From CAZNLL01 sp964573885 (GTDB taxonomy: Bacteria > Desulfobacterota > DSM-4660 > Desulfatiglandales > Desulfatiglandaceae), in contig CAZNLL010000056.1 in NCBI GenBank assembly GCA_964573885.1, forward strand, positions 1 through 22,503: a stretch of 22,503 nucleotides of DNA. Reading direction: 5' to 3'. Of the stretch, positions 1 through 8,756 are shown piece by piece. The notes below the pieces were generated by a model, which worked only from the letters and a program-made list of their open reading frames with translations, did not search any database and had not been told where the DNA came from. How positions within the stretch are numbered: position 1 is the first letter of the stretch; every line of letters begins with the position of its first letter. Position numbers and translations under genes: made by a program.

Positions 1-455
1 TAGGTCTCCATGATCTCTTTTTTCAGGTTGATATATTCCTGGCTTTCAAAGAGCTGAGGGATCTCTTTTTTGAGTTTTTCCACCAGATCGCTCACACCCT
101 TTTTAAAGGCATGGCCTTGTCCCCCCTTAAAACGCAAAAGCACGGGCTCCTCAGGGTTTTCAAAGTTATTGCCGTAACACAGATCTTCAGGAACCGCTCC
201 GTCTTTGGACATCTCCTGGATCAACTGCTTTACCGTAGACATCCTGCCCGTGCCTGCAATACCGGTGACAAAGACATTATAGCCCGGCTTTTTCATGCCC
301 AGACCGAACCGGAAGGCCTCGACCCCCCTCTTCTGTCCGATGATCTCTTTCAAGGGTTTGAGGTCATCTGTGGTTTCAAAACCCAGGGTCTCAGGGTCAA
401 GCCGCCATCTGAGCTCCTCCAAGGGGACTTCTCGATACTGTTCTTTCTTAGGCAT
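1..455 (-). CDS. Lon-like AAA+ protease, N-terminal part (runs off the left edge)
   Basis: This is the first 151 codons of a gene read leftwards; the rest lies outside the window. The N-terminus (MPKKEQYREVPLEELRWRLD) and the stretch around residues 37-75, with IIGQKRGVEAFRFGL, GYNVFVTGIAGTGRMSTVKQL, resemble the AAA domain of stand-alone Lon-like proteases (AAA_32 family) rather than LonA. In that family the P-loop is usually GxxGTGR; here Arg replaces the usual Walker A Lys, which I take as family-typical, from memory. The expected role is ATP-dependent proteolysis of damaged proteins in the cytoplasm. The start at 455 is the ATG next to a GGGAGGA ribosome binding site. It follows the Hsp20 gene by 46 bp on the same strand, so the two probably form a protein-quality operon. 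The protease domain cannot be checked here. Confidence 0.8.
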   Translation of the reverse strand, partial: MPKKEQYREVPLEELRWRLDPETLGFETTDDLKPLKEIIGQKRGVEAFRFGLGMKKPGYNVFVTGIAGTGRMSTVKQLIQEMSKDGAVPEDLCYGNNFENPEEPVLLRFKGGQGHAFKKGVSDLVEKLKKEIPQLFESQEYINLKKEIMET

Positions 456-501
456 TTATGTCCTCCCTATCCAATATTGACCGTCCTCGACACGACCCAC
501 C

Positions 502-951
502 CTATTGAACCTCGACCTTAATGCCCCGTGCCTTGTGGGGTTCCCATTTGGGCATGAAAATCTCCAAAATGCCTTCCTTGTAACTCGCTTTGACCTCACC
601 GACCTTTACCCTGCACGGCAGCCGCAACGTGCGGCTGAAAGAGTGAAAACGTCTCTCGATCCTCTGGGTGTGGCCGTCTTCCTCCGCTTTCCCAGACCGT
701 TTTTCCCCGCTGATGGCGAGCAAGGTGTCATTGGTCACGGAAACGCTGAGATCCTTGGGGTCAACCCCGGGCAGCTCCGCCTTCACGATAAGGGCATCTC
801 TTGTCTCGGTCACTTCCAGAGGGAGACTTTCGGGGAACCATTCCAGGCTTAGACCCGCCCCCCAATGGGACCGAAACCGGTTGAAGAGACGGTCCATGTC
901 CCTTCTCAGCTTGTTCATTTCTTGGTCTTTCCACAAAATGAGTTCGGACAT
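502..951 (-). CDS. Hsp20 / alpha-crystallin family small heat-shock protein
   Basis: A 149-aa protein with a short N-terminal region (residues 1-45, MSELILWKDQEMNKLRRDMD and on) and an alpha-crystallin domain over about residues 48-140. It shows the family marks: LEVTETRDALIVKAELPGV, a TLLAISGEK strand, the ASYKEGILEIFMPK motif (A-x-x-x-G-I-L), and a C-terminal GIKVEV tail with the I-x-V pattern used in oligomer contacts. It should bind unfolding proteins without ATP. The open frame extends up to 1173, but the ATG at 951 is preceded by AGGGAGG at good spacing and matches where Hsp20 proteins begin. It is the first gene of an apparent operon with the Lon-like protease, and divergent from the ABC operon. 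No CIRCE element was seen upstream. Confidence 0.93.
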   Translation of the reverse strand: MSELILWKDQEMNKLRRDMDRLFNRFRSHWGAGLSLEWFPESLPLEVTETRDALIVKAELPGVDPKDLSVSVTNDTLLAISGEKRSGKAEEDGHTQRIERRFHSFSRTLRLPCRVKVGEVKASYKEGILEIFMPKWEPHKARGIKVEVQ

Positions 952-1009
952 GATTTGACCTCCCTGAATGATCAAAGTCCGGGTTTTGTACCGGTTTTCA
1001 CCACGAGGC

Positions 1010-1038
1010 ATTTTAAAAAGGGGGCTCTTGGGATGCAA
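1010..1038 (-). promoter_or_regulatory. Possible sigma70-type promoter of the hsp20 operon
   Basis: Read on the minus strand, TTGCAT (1038-1033) and TAAAAT (1015-1010) are separated by 17 bp and lie about 60 bp before the Hsp20 start codon. The -10 matches the consensus at 5 of 6 positions; the -35 is weaker. This rests on motif reading only. Confidence 0.35.
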
Positions 1039-1056
1039 GTAATTTCTTGATCTCCC

Positions 1057-1086
1057 TTGACATCCTGTGGATTCACTCATCATGAT
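1057..1086 (+). promoter_or_regulatory. Possible sigma70-type promoter of the ABC/AttH operon
   Basis: A perfect TTGACA (1057-1062) is followed after 18 bp by CATGAT (1081-1086), putting a start of transcription about 25 nt before the ATG at 1118. It lies in the divergent gap between the Hsp20 gene and the ABC operon. This rests on motif reading only. Confidence 0.4.
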
Positions 1087-1117
1087 AGGAACCCTGAGAT
1101 CTTCCCAAGGAGCCATC

Positions 1118-1828
1118 ATGCTAAAGCCCACTACCTCCGGCCCGCTCATTGCGGCCCAAGGCCTTTGTCGCATCTATTCCCTCGGCTCCACACAGGTGAT
1201 CGGCGTCAAGGATGTGGACCTTCAAATTCCTGCCGGTGAGCTCGTGGTGTTGAAGGGAAACAGCGGCTCAGGAAAAAGTACCCTTCTCGCCCTTTTGGCC
1301 GGTCTGGACCGACCCACCCAGGGCCGGCTTACCGTGGCCGGGCAGGATCTTCAAAAGGCCACGGCCCGGGAGCTTAATCGTTACAGACGCGATGTGGTGG
1401 GCATGGTGTTTCAGTCCTTCAACCTCCTTCCCGCCTTGCAGGTTATTGAGAATGTGTGCCTTCCCGCCCTCCTGGCGGGTCGTGACTACGAGAAGGTCAG
1501 GGATCAGGCCCTGGAATGGATGGCGTGGCTGAATCTCGATCACCGTCTCGACCACTACCCCTCCCAGCTCTCCGGAGGAGAGATGCAACGCACGGCCATT
1601 GCCCGGTCCCTGATCAACAAGCCCTCCATCATTCTGGCCGATGAACCCACAGGTAATCTGGACAGCCGTAACGGCCGCATTGTGATGGACCTCCTGGCTG
1701 AACTGAACCACAGCCTGGGAACCACCGTGATCATTGCCACCCATAGCGACCTTGCCGATCCCCATGCCACGCTTCGGCTTTGTCTCAGGGACGGTACGGT
1801 CAGCGAGACGGGGTCATGGGACGAATAA
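1118..1828 (+). CDS. ABC transporter ATP-binding protein (LolD/MacB type)
   Basis: A 236-aa nucleotide-binding subunit with all expected motifs: Walker A GNSGSGKST (residues 47-55), Q-loop MVFQSFN (Q99), signature LSGGEMQR (151-158), Walker B IILADEPTGNLD (171-182) and the switch histidine in ATHSD (H209). The EPTGNLDS form and overall length are those of the LolD/MacB/FtsE class, which works with FtsX-type permeases as mechanotransmission ATPases rather than classic importers. The ATG at 1118 is chosen because AAGGAG lies 5 nt before it; the frame opens further upstream at 1067. Its end overlaps the permease start by 13 bp, so the two are translated together. Confidence 0.94.
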   Translation: MLKPTTSGPLIAAQGLCRIYSLGSTQVIGVKDVDLQIPAGELVVLKGNSGSGKSTLLALLAGLDRPTQGRLTVAGQDLQKATARELNRYRRDVVGMVFQSFNLLPALQVIENVCLPALLAGRDYEKVRDQALEWMAWLNLDHRLDHYPSQLSGGEMQRTAIARSLINKPSIILADEPTGNLDSRNGRIVMDLLAELNHSLGTTVIIATHSDLADPHATLRLCLRDGTVSETGSWDE

Positions 1829-4404
1829 GTCTCTTTTTTCATCTGACCCGGTGGCTGGGGATGCGCCAGTTCCTGATGCATCCCTGGCGCGTGTTGGCTG
1901 TGGTGGCCGGTATTGCCCTCGGGGCAGCCGTTTTTACCAGCGTGCGCCTGGCTGTGGATGCCTCCCTGGATTCTTTTACCCAGACCATGGATCTCATTTC
2001 AAGCCGGGCAGACCGGGTGGTGATTCGGCCCGGGGGCCGCATCCCCGAAGGGCTCCTCACCCGTCTCAAGACCCACCAGGCCGTGGAGACCGCCTCCCCC
2101 CTCATGAGCAGCTATGTCCGGGTTTCCGGAAACGAAAAGACCCCTTTTCTGCTCCTCGGGCTGGACCCTATCCTGGATCGGTCCTTACGGAGTTGGCAAG
2201 TGACTTCGGCTTCTTCCCTGGATCCCCGGGTGTGGCTGGATCTCATCCGCAGGCCCTATACCCTTTTTCTGGGTCAGGCCCTGGCCCGGGAATACAATCT
2301 CCAGGCCGGGGACACAGTAACCCTGGGGCACGTCCATGGGACCGCCGTCTTCCAGGTACTGGGAATTCTGGAACCCCAGGGCCTGGCCCTGGTGGAAGGC
2401 GGCCACGTGGCGGTGACGGATATCTCCACCATGCAGGAATTCACAGGCTCCCAGGGCTGGGTGGATCGCATCGATCTACTCCTTCGCTCCTGTGAGGGCG
2501 CAGCCCGCCAGATCCGCAACCTCCTGCCCGAGGGGATGGTTCTCCAAGAGCCCGGGGAGAGGAAGGAAACGGGCCGGATCATGATTAAGGCCTACCAGAT
2601 CAACCTCTCCATTCTCAGCTTTGTATCCCTTTTCGTGGGCATGTTCCTGGTCTACAGCCTGGTATCGCTCAACGCGGCCTCCCGGAGAAAAGAGTGGGCC
2701 ATCATCCGCTCCATGGGCGGCTCCTCAGGGCTCCTATTCATGCTGATCATGGCCGAAGGCGCGGTGCTGGGACTTATCGGCTGGCTCCTGGCCATACCCT
2801 TGGGCTCCTTTCTGGTCAAATACCTGCTTCGAGCGGTGAGCGGCACCATTTCCACCCTTTTTGTCCGGGTCCATGTTGAGGCATTGCAATTAGATCCATG
2901 GGAACTCGTGCTTTCCTTCGGCGTCACCCTTCTTATTGCCCTTTTGGCCGCCTTTAGACCCGCCCGAGAGGCGACCCGCATCGCCCCCCGGGAGGCCATG
3001 ACCCTCCAGGACCTCCCTTCCGGCCAAGGGGTGCATAGCTTCCGAGCCACACTCATCGGCCTGATCCTGATCCTCCTTGCCTGGCCCGTAGCCAAGCTCC
3101 CGGGCACGCCCGGTTTTCCCCTGGCAGGCTATGTGGGGGCCTTCTTCCTGGTGGCGGGTTTCTCCCTCTTTTCACCCCTGGTCCTCCGTTTTATCGGCAA
3201 ATCCCTTTCTCCTTTCCTGAGGCGCACGGCCGGAGAACCGGCCTTTCTGGCGGGCCGCTACCTTCACGACGCAGGGAGGCGCACGGCCATCTCTGTGGGT
3301 GCCCTGGTGACGGCCATGGCCCTGTTTGTGTCCCTGGCAGTCATGATCCACAGCTTTCGACAAACCGTATCCCTGTGGGTGAACCAGACTCTGGCAGGGG
3401 ACTTCTTTGTCCGCCCCATGATGGCCGGGGTCAATCAATACAAAGACGCCCTCCCCCCCAAGGTGGTGGCGTCCCTCAAGGGTTTGAACCATGGGGTGGA
3501 TCTCCTGCCCTACCGCAGGATTCACCTCAGATACGGCAAAACCCCCTACCAGCTTGAGGCCTTGGACTTTGAGACCTTTCTGCGCTATGGTGAGTTTATC
3601 ATGCTGGAAGGCGACCTCAAGGCCATCACCCCCGCACTCCATGCCGGCGAGGGCGTTATCGTGTCCGAGGTCTTTGCCAACCAGACCGGAATGCACCAGG
3701 GAAACCACTACCGGTTACAGCTGGGAGAGGCCCACCTGGATTTGCCCATCCTGGGGGTCTTTCGCGATTATCGAACGCGGGGCGGGGTTGTGCATATGGC
3801 CCTGGGCCCCTTTCAGGACATGACCGGGGACCATACATGGGGAGGGGCTCGGTTCTTTTTTAGAGAGCCCCCCAAGGATCTGGGGGAGGCAACGGCCAAA
3901 TTGCGTTCCCGGATCCTGCAAGAATGTGCACAGGGCCATCCCCTGGAAGTCGCCTCAGGCAGAGAACTGCGCCAGGAGATCCTGCGGATCTTCGACGAGA
4001 CCTTTGCCGTCACAACTGTGCTCCTCCTCATCGCTCTTCTGGTGGCGGGGCTCGGCATCACCACCACCCTCACCGTCCTGGTCATGGAGCGGATGCGGCA
4101 GTTGAACACCCTGGTTGCTGTGGGGGCGGCCCACGGCCAAATCCGTTCCATGATCTTCTGGGAGGCCGTGCTCATGGTGATGGCAGGAGAGGGGATAGGC
4201 CTCATGTGCGGGCTGTTGCTGGCCCACTTACTTATCTATGTGATCAATTTCTATTCCTTTGGTTGGACCTTTCTCTACCGCGTAGACTGGAGCACCCTCC
4301 TCTTGTCCCTGCCCCTCATCCTGGCCACCGCCCTGGTGGCAGCCCTCCCGGCGGCCCGCATGGCGTTGCGCTCCTCCCCGGCCCTGGTCCTCAAGGAGTC
4401 TTGA
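1816..4404 (+). CDS. ABC transporter permease with two FtsX domains (MacB/AttF-like)
   Basis: An 862-aa membrane protein. A first transmembrane helix near residues 18-40 (VLAVVAGIALGAAVF) is followed by a MacB-type extracytoplasmic domain to about 255, an FtsX membrane unit at about 262-395, a central helix pair near 410-470, a second extracytoplasmic domain, and a final FtsX unit from about 735 to the end. This duplicated layout matches the large permeases of the AttEFGH/LolE-like exporters. With the ATPase upstream it should extract or move a lipid-like or protein substrate at the outer face of the inner membrane. The start at 1816 overlaps the ATPase gene; the frame opens at 1780 but that ATG would overlap more. 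The next gene, AttH-like, begins 1 bp after its stop. Confidence 0.9.
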   Translation: MGRISLFFHLTRWLGMRQFLMHPWRVLAVVAGIALGAAVFTSVRLAVDASLDSFTQTMDLISSRADRVVIRPGGRIPEGLLTRLKTHQAVETASPLMSSYVRVSGNEKTPFLLLGLDPILDRSLRSWQVTSASSLDPRVWLDLIRRPYTLFLGQALAREYNLQAGDTVTLGHVHGTAVFQVLGILEPQGLALVEGGHVAVTDISTMQEFTGSQGWVDRIDLLLRSCEGAARQIRNLLPEGMVLQEPGERKETGRIMIKAYQINLSILSFVSLFVGMFLVYSLVSLNAASRRKEWAIIRSMGGSSGLLFMLIMAEGAVLGLIGWLLAIPLGSFLVKYLLRAVSGTISTLFVRVHVEALQLDPWELVLSFGVTLLIALLAAFRPAREATRIAPREAMTLQDLPSGQGVHSFRATLIGLILILLAWPVAKLPGTPGFPLAGYVGAFFLVAGFSLFSPLVLRFIGKSLSPFLRRTAGEPAFLAGRYLHDAGRRTAISVGALVTAMALFVSLAVMIHSFRQTVSLWVNQTLAGDFFVRPMMAGVNQYKDALPPKVVASLKGLNHGVDLLPYRRIHLRYGKTPYQLEALDFETFLRYGEFIMLEGDLKAITPALHAGEGVIVSEVFANQTGMHQGNHYRLQLGEAHLDLPILGVFRDYRTRGGVVHMALGPFQDMTGDHTWGGARFFFREPPKDLGEATAKLRSRILQECAQGHPLEVASGRELRQEILRIFDETFAVTTVLLLIALLVAGLGITTTLTVLVMERMRQLNTLVAVGAAHGQIRSMIFWEAVLMVMAGEGIGLMCGLLLAHLLIYVINFYSFGWTFLYRVDWSTLLLSLPLILATALVAALPAARMALRSSPALVLKES

Positions 4405-4405
4405 T

Positions 4406-5575
4406 ATGAAGAGATGCTTTCGCGCCCCCCTCCTCCTGATGCCCCTCGTTATGGTGTTGTGGACGACCTGTCCCTCGCCTCAGGCGCAACCCTACCACCC
4501 CATAAAGGGACCCTGCGGGTTTACCTTTCCCCGGGACCACGGGGCCCATCCAGGATTCCGCACGGAATGGTGGTATTACACGGGAAATGTCCGAACCCTC
4601 CAGGGAGACCCTTACGGCTTCCAATTGACCTTTTTTCGACTCCAAATCAATCCTTCCGGGGCTGAAAAGGAATGGCCTCCCTCCCCTTCGGCGTGGCGCA
4701 CCCGAAACCTCTATGCAGCTCATACCGCCCTCTCCGATATAGAGGGCCGATCCTTCTCCTTTCATGAGGCCCTGTCGCGGGAGGCCCTGGGCCTGGCCGG
4801 GGTCAGGCCACAGGGGGATGGAATCTGCGTCTTTCTGGACCGGTGGCACGCATGCATAGGACCCCGGGCCCATCTTCTCAAGGCCGACACCCAGGACTTT
4901 TCCTTTGAACTCCGGTGCATCCCCCTCAAACCGGTGACCGCCCACGGTGCAGGCGGATACAGCCTGAAAGGCAGGAACCCCCAGAGCGCCAGCTGTTATT
5001 ATTCCCTGACCCGCCTCAGAACTTCGGGAACCCTCAACAAACGGGGCAAAACCATGACCGTGCGGGGGTCCGCCTGGATGGACCATGAGTACAGCACGGC
5101 CCCCCTGGAAAAAGACCTCTGCGGCTGGGACTGGTTCAGCCTCCAGCTGGAAGACAAGACAGAACTCATGCTCTACCTGCTCAGAGAGGTGGAGGGGGGC
5201 ATTTCCCCCGCCTCCAGTGGCACCTTTGTGGACCGGTCCGGGATCAGCCACCCCTTGCAGCGTAAGGATATGCACGTGGATTTCCTGGAGCGCTGGGAAA
5301 GTTCCCGGTCAGGCGCGGTTTACCCCTGCCGCTGGCGGATCCGGGTGGACCCCTTGGGCCTGGACCTCACAGTGACGGCCAACCTCAAAGACCAGGAACT
5401 GGTCACCCCCAATTCCACCCGGATCACCTATTGGGAAGGAAGCGTTTCGGCCCATGGCCGGGTCGCCGACGGGCCCGTTAAGGGCAGAGGTTATGTGGAA
5501 ATGACAGGATACGCAAGGCCCTTCCACGGGGCCCTTGGTATGGCCGCGGTAAACCAAAAAGATAGTCTGAGGTAA
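4406..5575 (+). CDS. AttH/CrtC-like secreted lipocalin-type protein
   Basis: A 389-aa protein with a signal peptide (about residues 1-28: basic start, hydrophobic LLLMPLVMVLW, probable cut after QAQ). The conserved family blocks are visible: EWWYYTGN at 54-61, MDHEYST from 225, and GWDWFSLQLE at about 239-248. These belong to the CrtC/AttH superfamily (carotenoid 1,2-hydratase and AttH), two lipocalin-like barrels. The neighbours decide the name: AttH genes sit next to an FtsX-type ABC transporter exactly as here, while carotenoid genes are absent nearby. I therefore expect a periplasmic or envelope-associated partner of the exporter, not a carotenoid enzyme. Substrate unknown. The kinase gene follows after 4 bp. 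Confidence 0.85.
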   Translation: MKRCFRAPLLLMPLVMVLWTTCPSPQAQPYHPIKGPCGFTFPRDHGAHPGFRTEWWYYTGNVRTLQGDPYGFQLTFFRLQINPSGAEKEWPPSPSAWRTRNLYAAHTALSDIEGRSFSFHEALSREALGLAGVRPQGDGICVFLDRWHACIGPRAHLLKADTQDFSFELRCIPLKPVTAHGAGGYSLKGRNPQSASCYYSLTRLRTSGTLNKRGKTMTVRGSAWMDHEYSTAPLEKDLCGWDWFSLQLEDKTELMLYLLREVEGGISPASSGTFVDRSGISHPLQRKDMHVDFLERWESSRSGAVYPCRWRIRVDPLGLDLTVTANLKDQELVTPNSTRITYWEGSVSAHGRVADGPVKGRGYVEMTGYARPFHGALGMAAVNQKDSLR

Positions 5576-5579
5576 GATC

Positions 5580-7916
5580 ATGGAAAAACGCCTTCCTCTA
5601 TCCAGGACACACACGGCCCTTTTGATCTGGATCCCGGTCCTCCTCGGCCTATACCTGACAAGTCTTTACAGCTACCTCCTCTTTCACGCCATTGTAGAGC
5701 TCTTCAGTATCACCGTGGCCTTCGGCATCTTCATGATTGCCTGGAACGCCAGACACTTTATGCAAAACAATTACTTCCTGTTCCTGGGCATCGCCTACCT
5801 CTATGTGGGAGGCCTGGATCTGACCCACACCCTGGCCTACAAGGGTATGGGGGTCTTCCCGGGCTATGGGCCCAACCTTGCCACCCAGCTATGGATTGCG
5901 GCCCGTTACCTGGAAGGCCTGTCTCTCCTCCTGGCCCCCTTTTGGCTTGGCAAACCCATGCGGGCGGACCGCGTCATCGGTGGCTTCTCGGTGGTGGTCG
6001 CCCTTTTGATCATATCCATTTTCTACTGGAACGTTTTCCCGGTCTGCTTTGTGCAAGGGGCGGGCTTGACGGTCTTTAAAAAAGGAAGCGAGTACCTTAT
6101 CTGCCTGATCCTCGTAGCGGCCATTGCCCATATGTTTCACAAACGAAAAAATTTTGACAGATCTGTCTTTTCCCTGATTGTGGCCTCCATTTCAGTGACC
6201 ATAGCACAGGAACTGACCTTTACCTTATACATCAGCGTATACGGTCTCTTTAATCTCCTCGGCCACCTCCTGAAGATCTTTTCCTATTACCTGATATACA
6301 GGGCCATCATTGAAACAGGCCTGGTCAAGCCTTACAGCCTGCTTTTCAGGGATCTGAAACAAAATGAACAGGCCCTCAGGCAGCGGGAGGAGCGGCTCAG
6401 GTTGATGGTGGAACACCTTCCTGCAGGGGCCGTGTACCGGGAAGGCAATAACCTCTATCTGAACAAGGCCGTCAAGGAAATCACCGGCTACGGGTCCAAT
6501 GAAATCACCACCCTGGATGGATGGTTCTCTCGTCTACACGGAGAAAACGCCCCCGGGATGCGGGCCGCCTACGAAGAGGACAAGAAGGCCCGTTTTCCGA
6601 CCTCGCGCACCTTTTCCATAACCAGGAAGGACGGCTCCTTGAGGCACGTGGAGTTTGCCGGCTATTCCTTTGAGACCGGGGAGATCTGGCTTGTCTATGA
6701 TGTTACCGCCCGCAAGAGGGCCGAAGACGGCCTAAAAAAGGCCCGTGATGAGCTGGAAAAGCGGGTGGAAGAGCGGACCGCCGAGCTCTTGAGAGCCAAT
6801 GCCCTACTGAGGGAAGAAGTCGCTGAGCGCAGACGGACCGAAGCCTCTCTTTACACCTCTGAACACAAGTATATGACCCTGGTTGAAAGCTCCCTCACGG
6901 GCATCTATATGGCCCAAGAGGGAAAAATCATATTTGCCAACCAACGCTTCAGCGACATATACGGTTATGAGAAAGAGGGCGTCACCGGCATGGATACCCT
7001 CATGCTGGTCCATCCCGAAGACCGCAAATTTGTACAGGACATGAAAATAAAGCGGCTCAAAGGGGCTGATGCCGCAAAGGAATACGAATTCCGGGGACTC
7101 AAAAAAACGGGCGAATTCATCTGGATAAAAAGAAGCCTGGCCATGAGCACCTACAACGGGAAACCCGCGGTACTGGGAAATGATATAGATATTACCCAGC
7201 GAAAACGGACAGAAGAGGACCTCCGTCAGTCCGAGGCCCAACTCCGGCGTCTTTCCGCCAAGCTCCTGAGCACCCAAGAGAAAGAGCGAAAGCGCATTGC
7301 CATGGAACTCCATGACAGTATCGCCCAGAGCCTGGCGGCGGTCAAGTTCGGTCTGGAAAACAGCTTAAATTCACCGGCCGATGAAACCACCCAGGAAGGG
7401 AGCTCCCTAAAGACCATCATTTCCACGGTTCAAAACGCCATTGAAGAGACCCGGAGGATCATGACCAACCTTCGGCCCCCCATGCTGGACGACCTGGGCA
7501 TCCTGGCCACCATTTCCTGGCAGTGCAGGCAGTTTCAACACATTTATTCGGGCCTCCACATCGAACCAAATATCCAAATCGAGGAAAAGGACATCCCGGA
7601 ATCCCTCAAAATCGTTATCTACCGGATCCTCCAGGAAGCCCTCAACAACGTGGCCCGCCACAGTCAGGCGGACCGCGTCGATCTCTCTTTGAAAAAAGAA
7701 AACGGCACCCTGGAGCTCCTGATCCGGGATAACGGTATCGGTTTTCAAGGAGAGGGGATGGGCCCTGCCCAAGAGATCAAGAAGGGATTTGGGCTTTCCA
7801 GTATGAGAGAACGGGCTGAACTCTCGGGAGGATCCTTAAGGGTGGAATCCCTGGCCGGCGGAGGGTGTATTATCCGTGCCCTGTGGACAGGAGAGGTCCA
7901 GGGTCCTACTTCGTAA
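5580..7916 (+). CDS. MASE3-PAS-PAS sensor histidine kinase (NarL-partner type)
   Basis: A 778-aa inner-membrane sensor. About residues 15-245 form a MASE3 membrane domain (seven or so helices; hallmark GGLDLTHTLAYKGMGVFP). A first PAS domain spans about 272-385, a coiled coil (KKARDELEKRVEERTAEL) about 382-425, and a second PAS about 428-545. The dimerisation domain is HisKA_3 type with KERKRIAMELHDSIAQSL; the phosphorylated residue is H578. The ATPase has EALNNVARHS, DNGIGF and GFGLSSMRERAELSGG boxes. HisKA_3 kinases normally phosphorylate NarL/FixJ regulators, and one converges on this gene with an 11-bp overlap. It lies 4 bp after the AttH-like gene, so it may be expressed with the exporter. 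Confidence 0.94.
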   Translation: MEKRLPLSRTHTALLIWIPVLLGLYLTSLYSYLLFHAIVELFSITVAFGIFMIAWNARHFMQNNYFLFLGIAYLYVGGLDLTHTLAYKGMGVFPGYGPNLATQLWIAARYLEGLSLLLAPFWLGKPMRADRVIGGFSVVVALLIISIFYWNVFPVCFVQGAGLTVFKKGSEYLICLILVAAIAHMFHKRKNFDRSVFSLIVASISVTIAQELTFTLYISVYGLFNLLGHLLKIFSYYLIYRAIIETGLVKPYSLLFRDLKQNEQALRQREERLRLMVEHLPAGAVYREGNNLYLNKAVKEITGYGSNEITTLDGWFSRLHGENAPGMRAAYEEDKKARFPTSRTFSITRKDGSLRHVEFAGYSFETGEIWLVYDVTARKRAEDGLKKARDELEKRVEERTAELLRANALLREEVAERRRTEASLYTSEHKYMTLVESSLTGIYMAQEGKIIFANQRFSDIYGYEKEGVTGMDTLMLVHPEDRKFVQDMKIKRLKGADAAKEYEFRGLKKTGEFIWIKRSLAMSTYNGKPAVLGNDIDITQRKRTEEDLRQSEAQLRRLSAKLLSTQEKERKRIAMELHDSIAQSLAAVKFGLENSLNSPADETTQEGSSLKTIISTVQNAIEETRRIMTNLRPPMLDDLGILATISWQCRQFQHIYSGLHIEPNIQIEEKDIPESLKIVIYRILQEALNNVARHSQADRVDLSLKKENGTLELLIRDNGIGFQGEGMGPAQEIKKGFGLSSMRERAELSGGSLRVESLAGGGCIIRALWTGEVQGPTS

Positions 7917-8562
7917 CCAGGCCCTTTTCCATGGCAAAGGCCGTTAAGGCGGCCGCGTTGTGAAGGTTCAGTTTCCTCATCAGATTGGCCCGGTGCTTTT
8001 CCACGGTTTTCAGGCTGATGCAGAGGTAGTCGGCAACATCTTTGTTCTTATACCCTTCGGCAATCAGCTTTAAAACCTCCCGCTCCCTTTGGGTAAGGGT
8101 ATCCCACACCGAGGCGACCACTACGTCCCTTCTTCCCTCCAGGTAGCCTTCGATAACCTGGTCGGAGACACCGGGACTCAGGTACCTCTTGCCCATTAGC
8201 ACGCTCTTGATTGCCGTGGTGAGTTCAGAATGGGTGGCATCCTTGAGCACATACCCGTCCGCGCCGGCCTTCAGGCATTCAAGGACGTATTCCTCTGTCT
8301 TGTGCACGGTCAGGGCAAGGATTTTTGTTTTGGGATGGCGCTTTTTGAGTTCCCTGATAGCATCCAGGCCACTCATCCTGGGCATGGATAAATCCATCAG
8401 AACCAGGTCGGGGGTCAGCTCTTCGATGCGGCGAATGGCTTCCCTTCCATCCTCAGCCTCGCCGACCACCTCAAAATCCTGCTCCCCTAGGAGCAGGGCC
8501 CTGAGGCCCTCCCTAAGAATGGTATGATCCTCCGCGATCAGAATGCGAACCTTTTTGTCCAT
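7906..8562 (-). CDS. NarL/FixJ-family response regulator
   Basis: A 218-aa two-domain regulator. The receiver (residues 5-120) has the acidic pair E11-D12, the phosphorylated D57 in LVLMDLSMP, and the conserved Lys in GYVLKDA. A LuxR-type helix-turn-helix covers about 150-212 (LTQREREVLKLIAEGY, SLKTVEKHRANLMRKL). It is a transcription factor. The convergent MASE3 kinase carries the matching HisKA_3 domain, which makes it the obvious partner, but this pairing is inferred from type and position. The start at 8562 gives a standard length. Confidence 0.94.
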   Translation of the reverse strand: MDKKVRILIAEDHTILREGLRALLLGEQDFEVVGEAEDGREAIRRIEELTPDLVLMDLSMPRMSGLDAIRELKKRHPKTKILALTVHKTEEYVLECLKAGADGYVLKDATHSELTTAIKSVLMGKRYLSPGVSDQVIEGYLEGRRDVVVASVWDTLTQREREVLKLIAEGYKNKDVADYLCISLKTVEKHRANLMRKLNLHNAAALTAFAMEKGLVTK

Positions 8563-8756
8563 GATTCAGGCTTTGCAACGGATAGACCTCTTAAAAAAAG
8601 AGCGCCTCCCACCCGATGGCCGAAAAATACAGGGTTTTTCAAGAAAATATGGGGTCCTTGCCTTATTTACCACAGGTTTTATCTCACGTAAAGTCAGAGT
8701 AAAAAAACGCCGGGCCCCGCTTCGCCGGATATTAGGATCAAGGATTTTTTATCCGC

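Noticed and set aside
1734..2495. Long plus-strand frame (253 aa) inside the ABC transporter genes.
   Set aside because: It is Pro/Gly/Arg-rich shadow coding in a GC-rich permease gene; the permease frame has clear FtsX features.
4406..5575. CrtC-type carotenoid hydratase as the function of the AttH-like gene, with the FAD oxidoreductase at 19757 as a carotenoid partner.
   Set aside because: The two loci are 14 kb apart, no phytoene synthase is present, and the exporter next door fits AttH much better.
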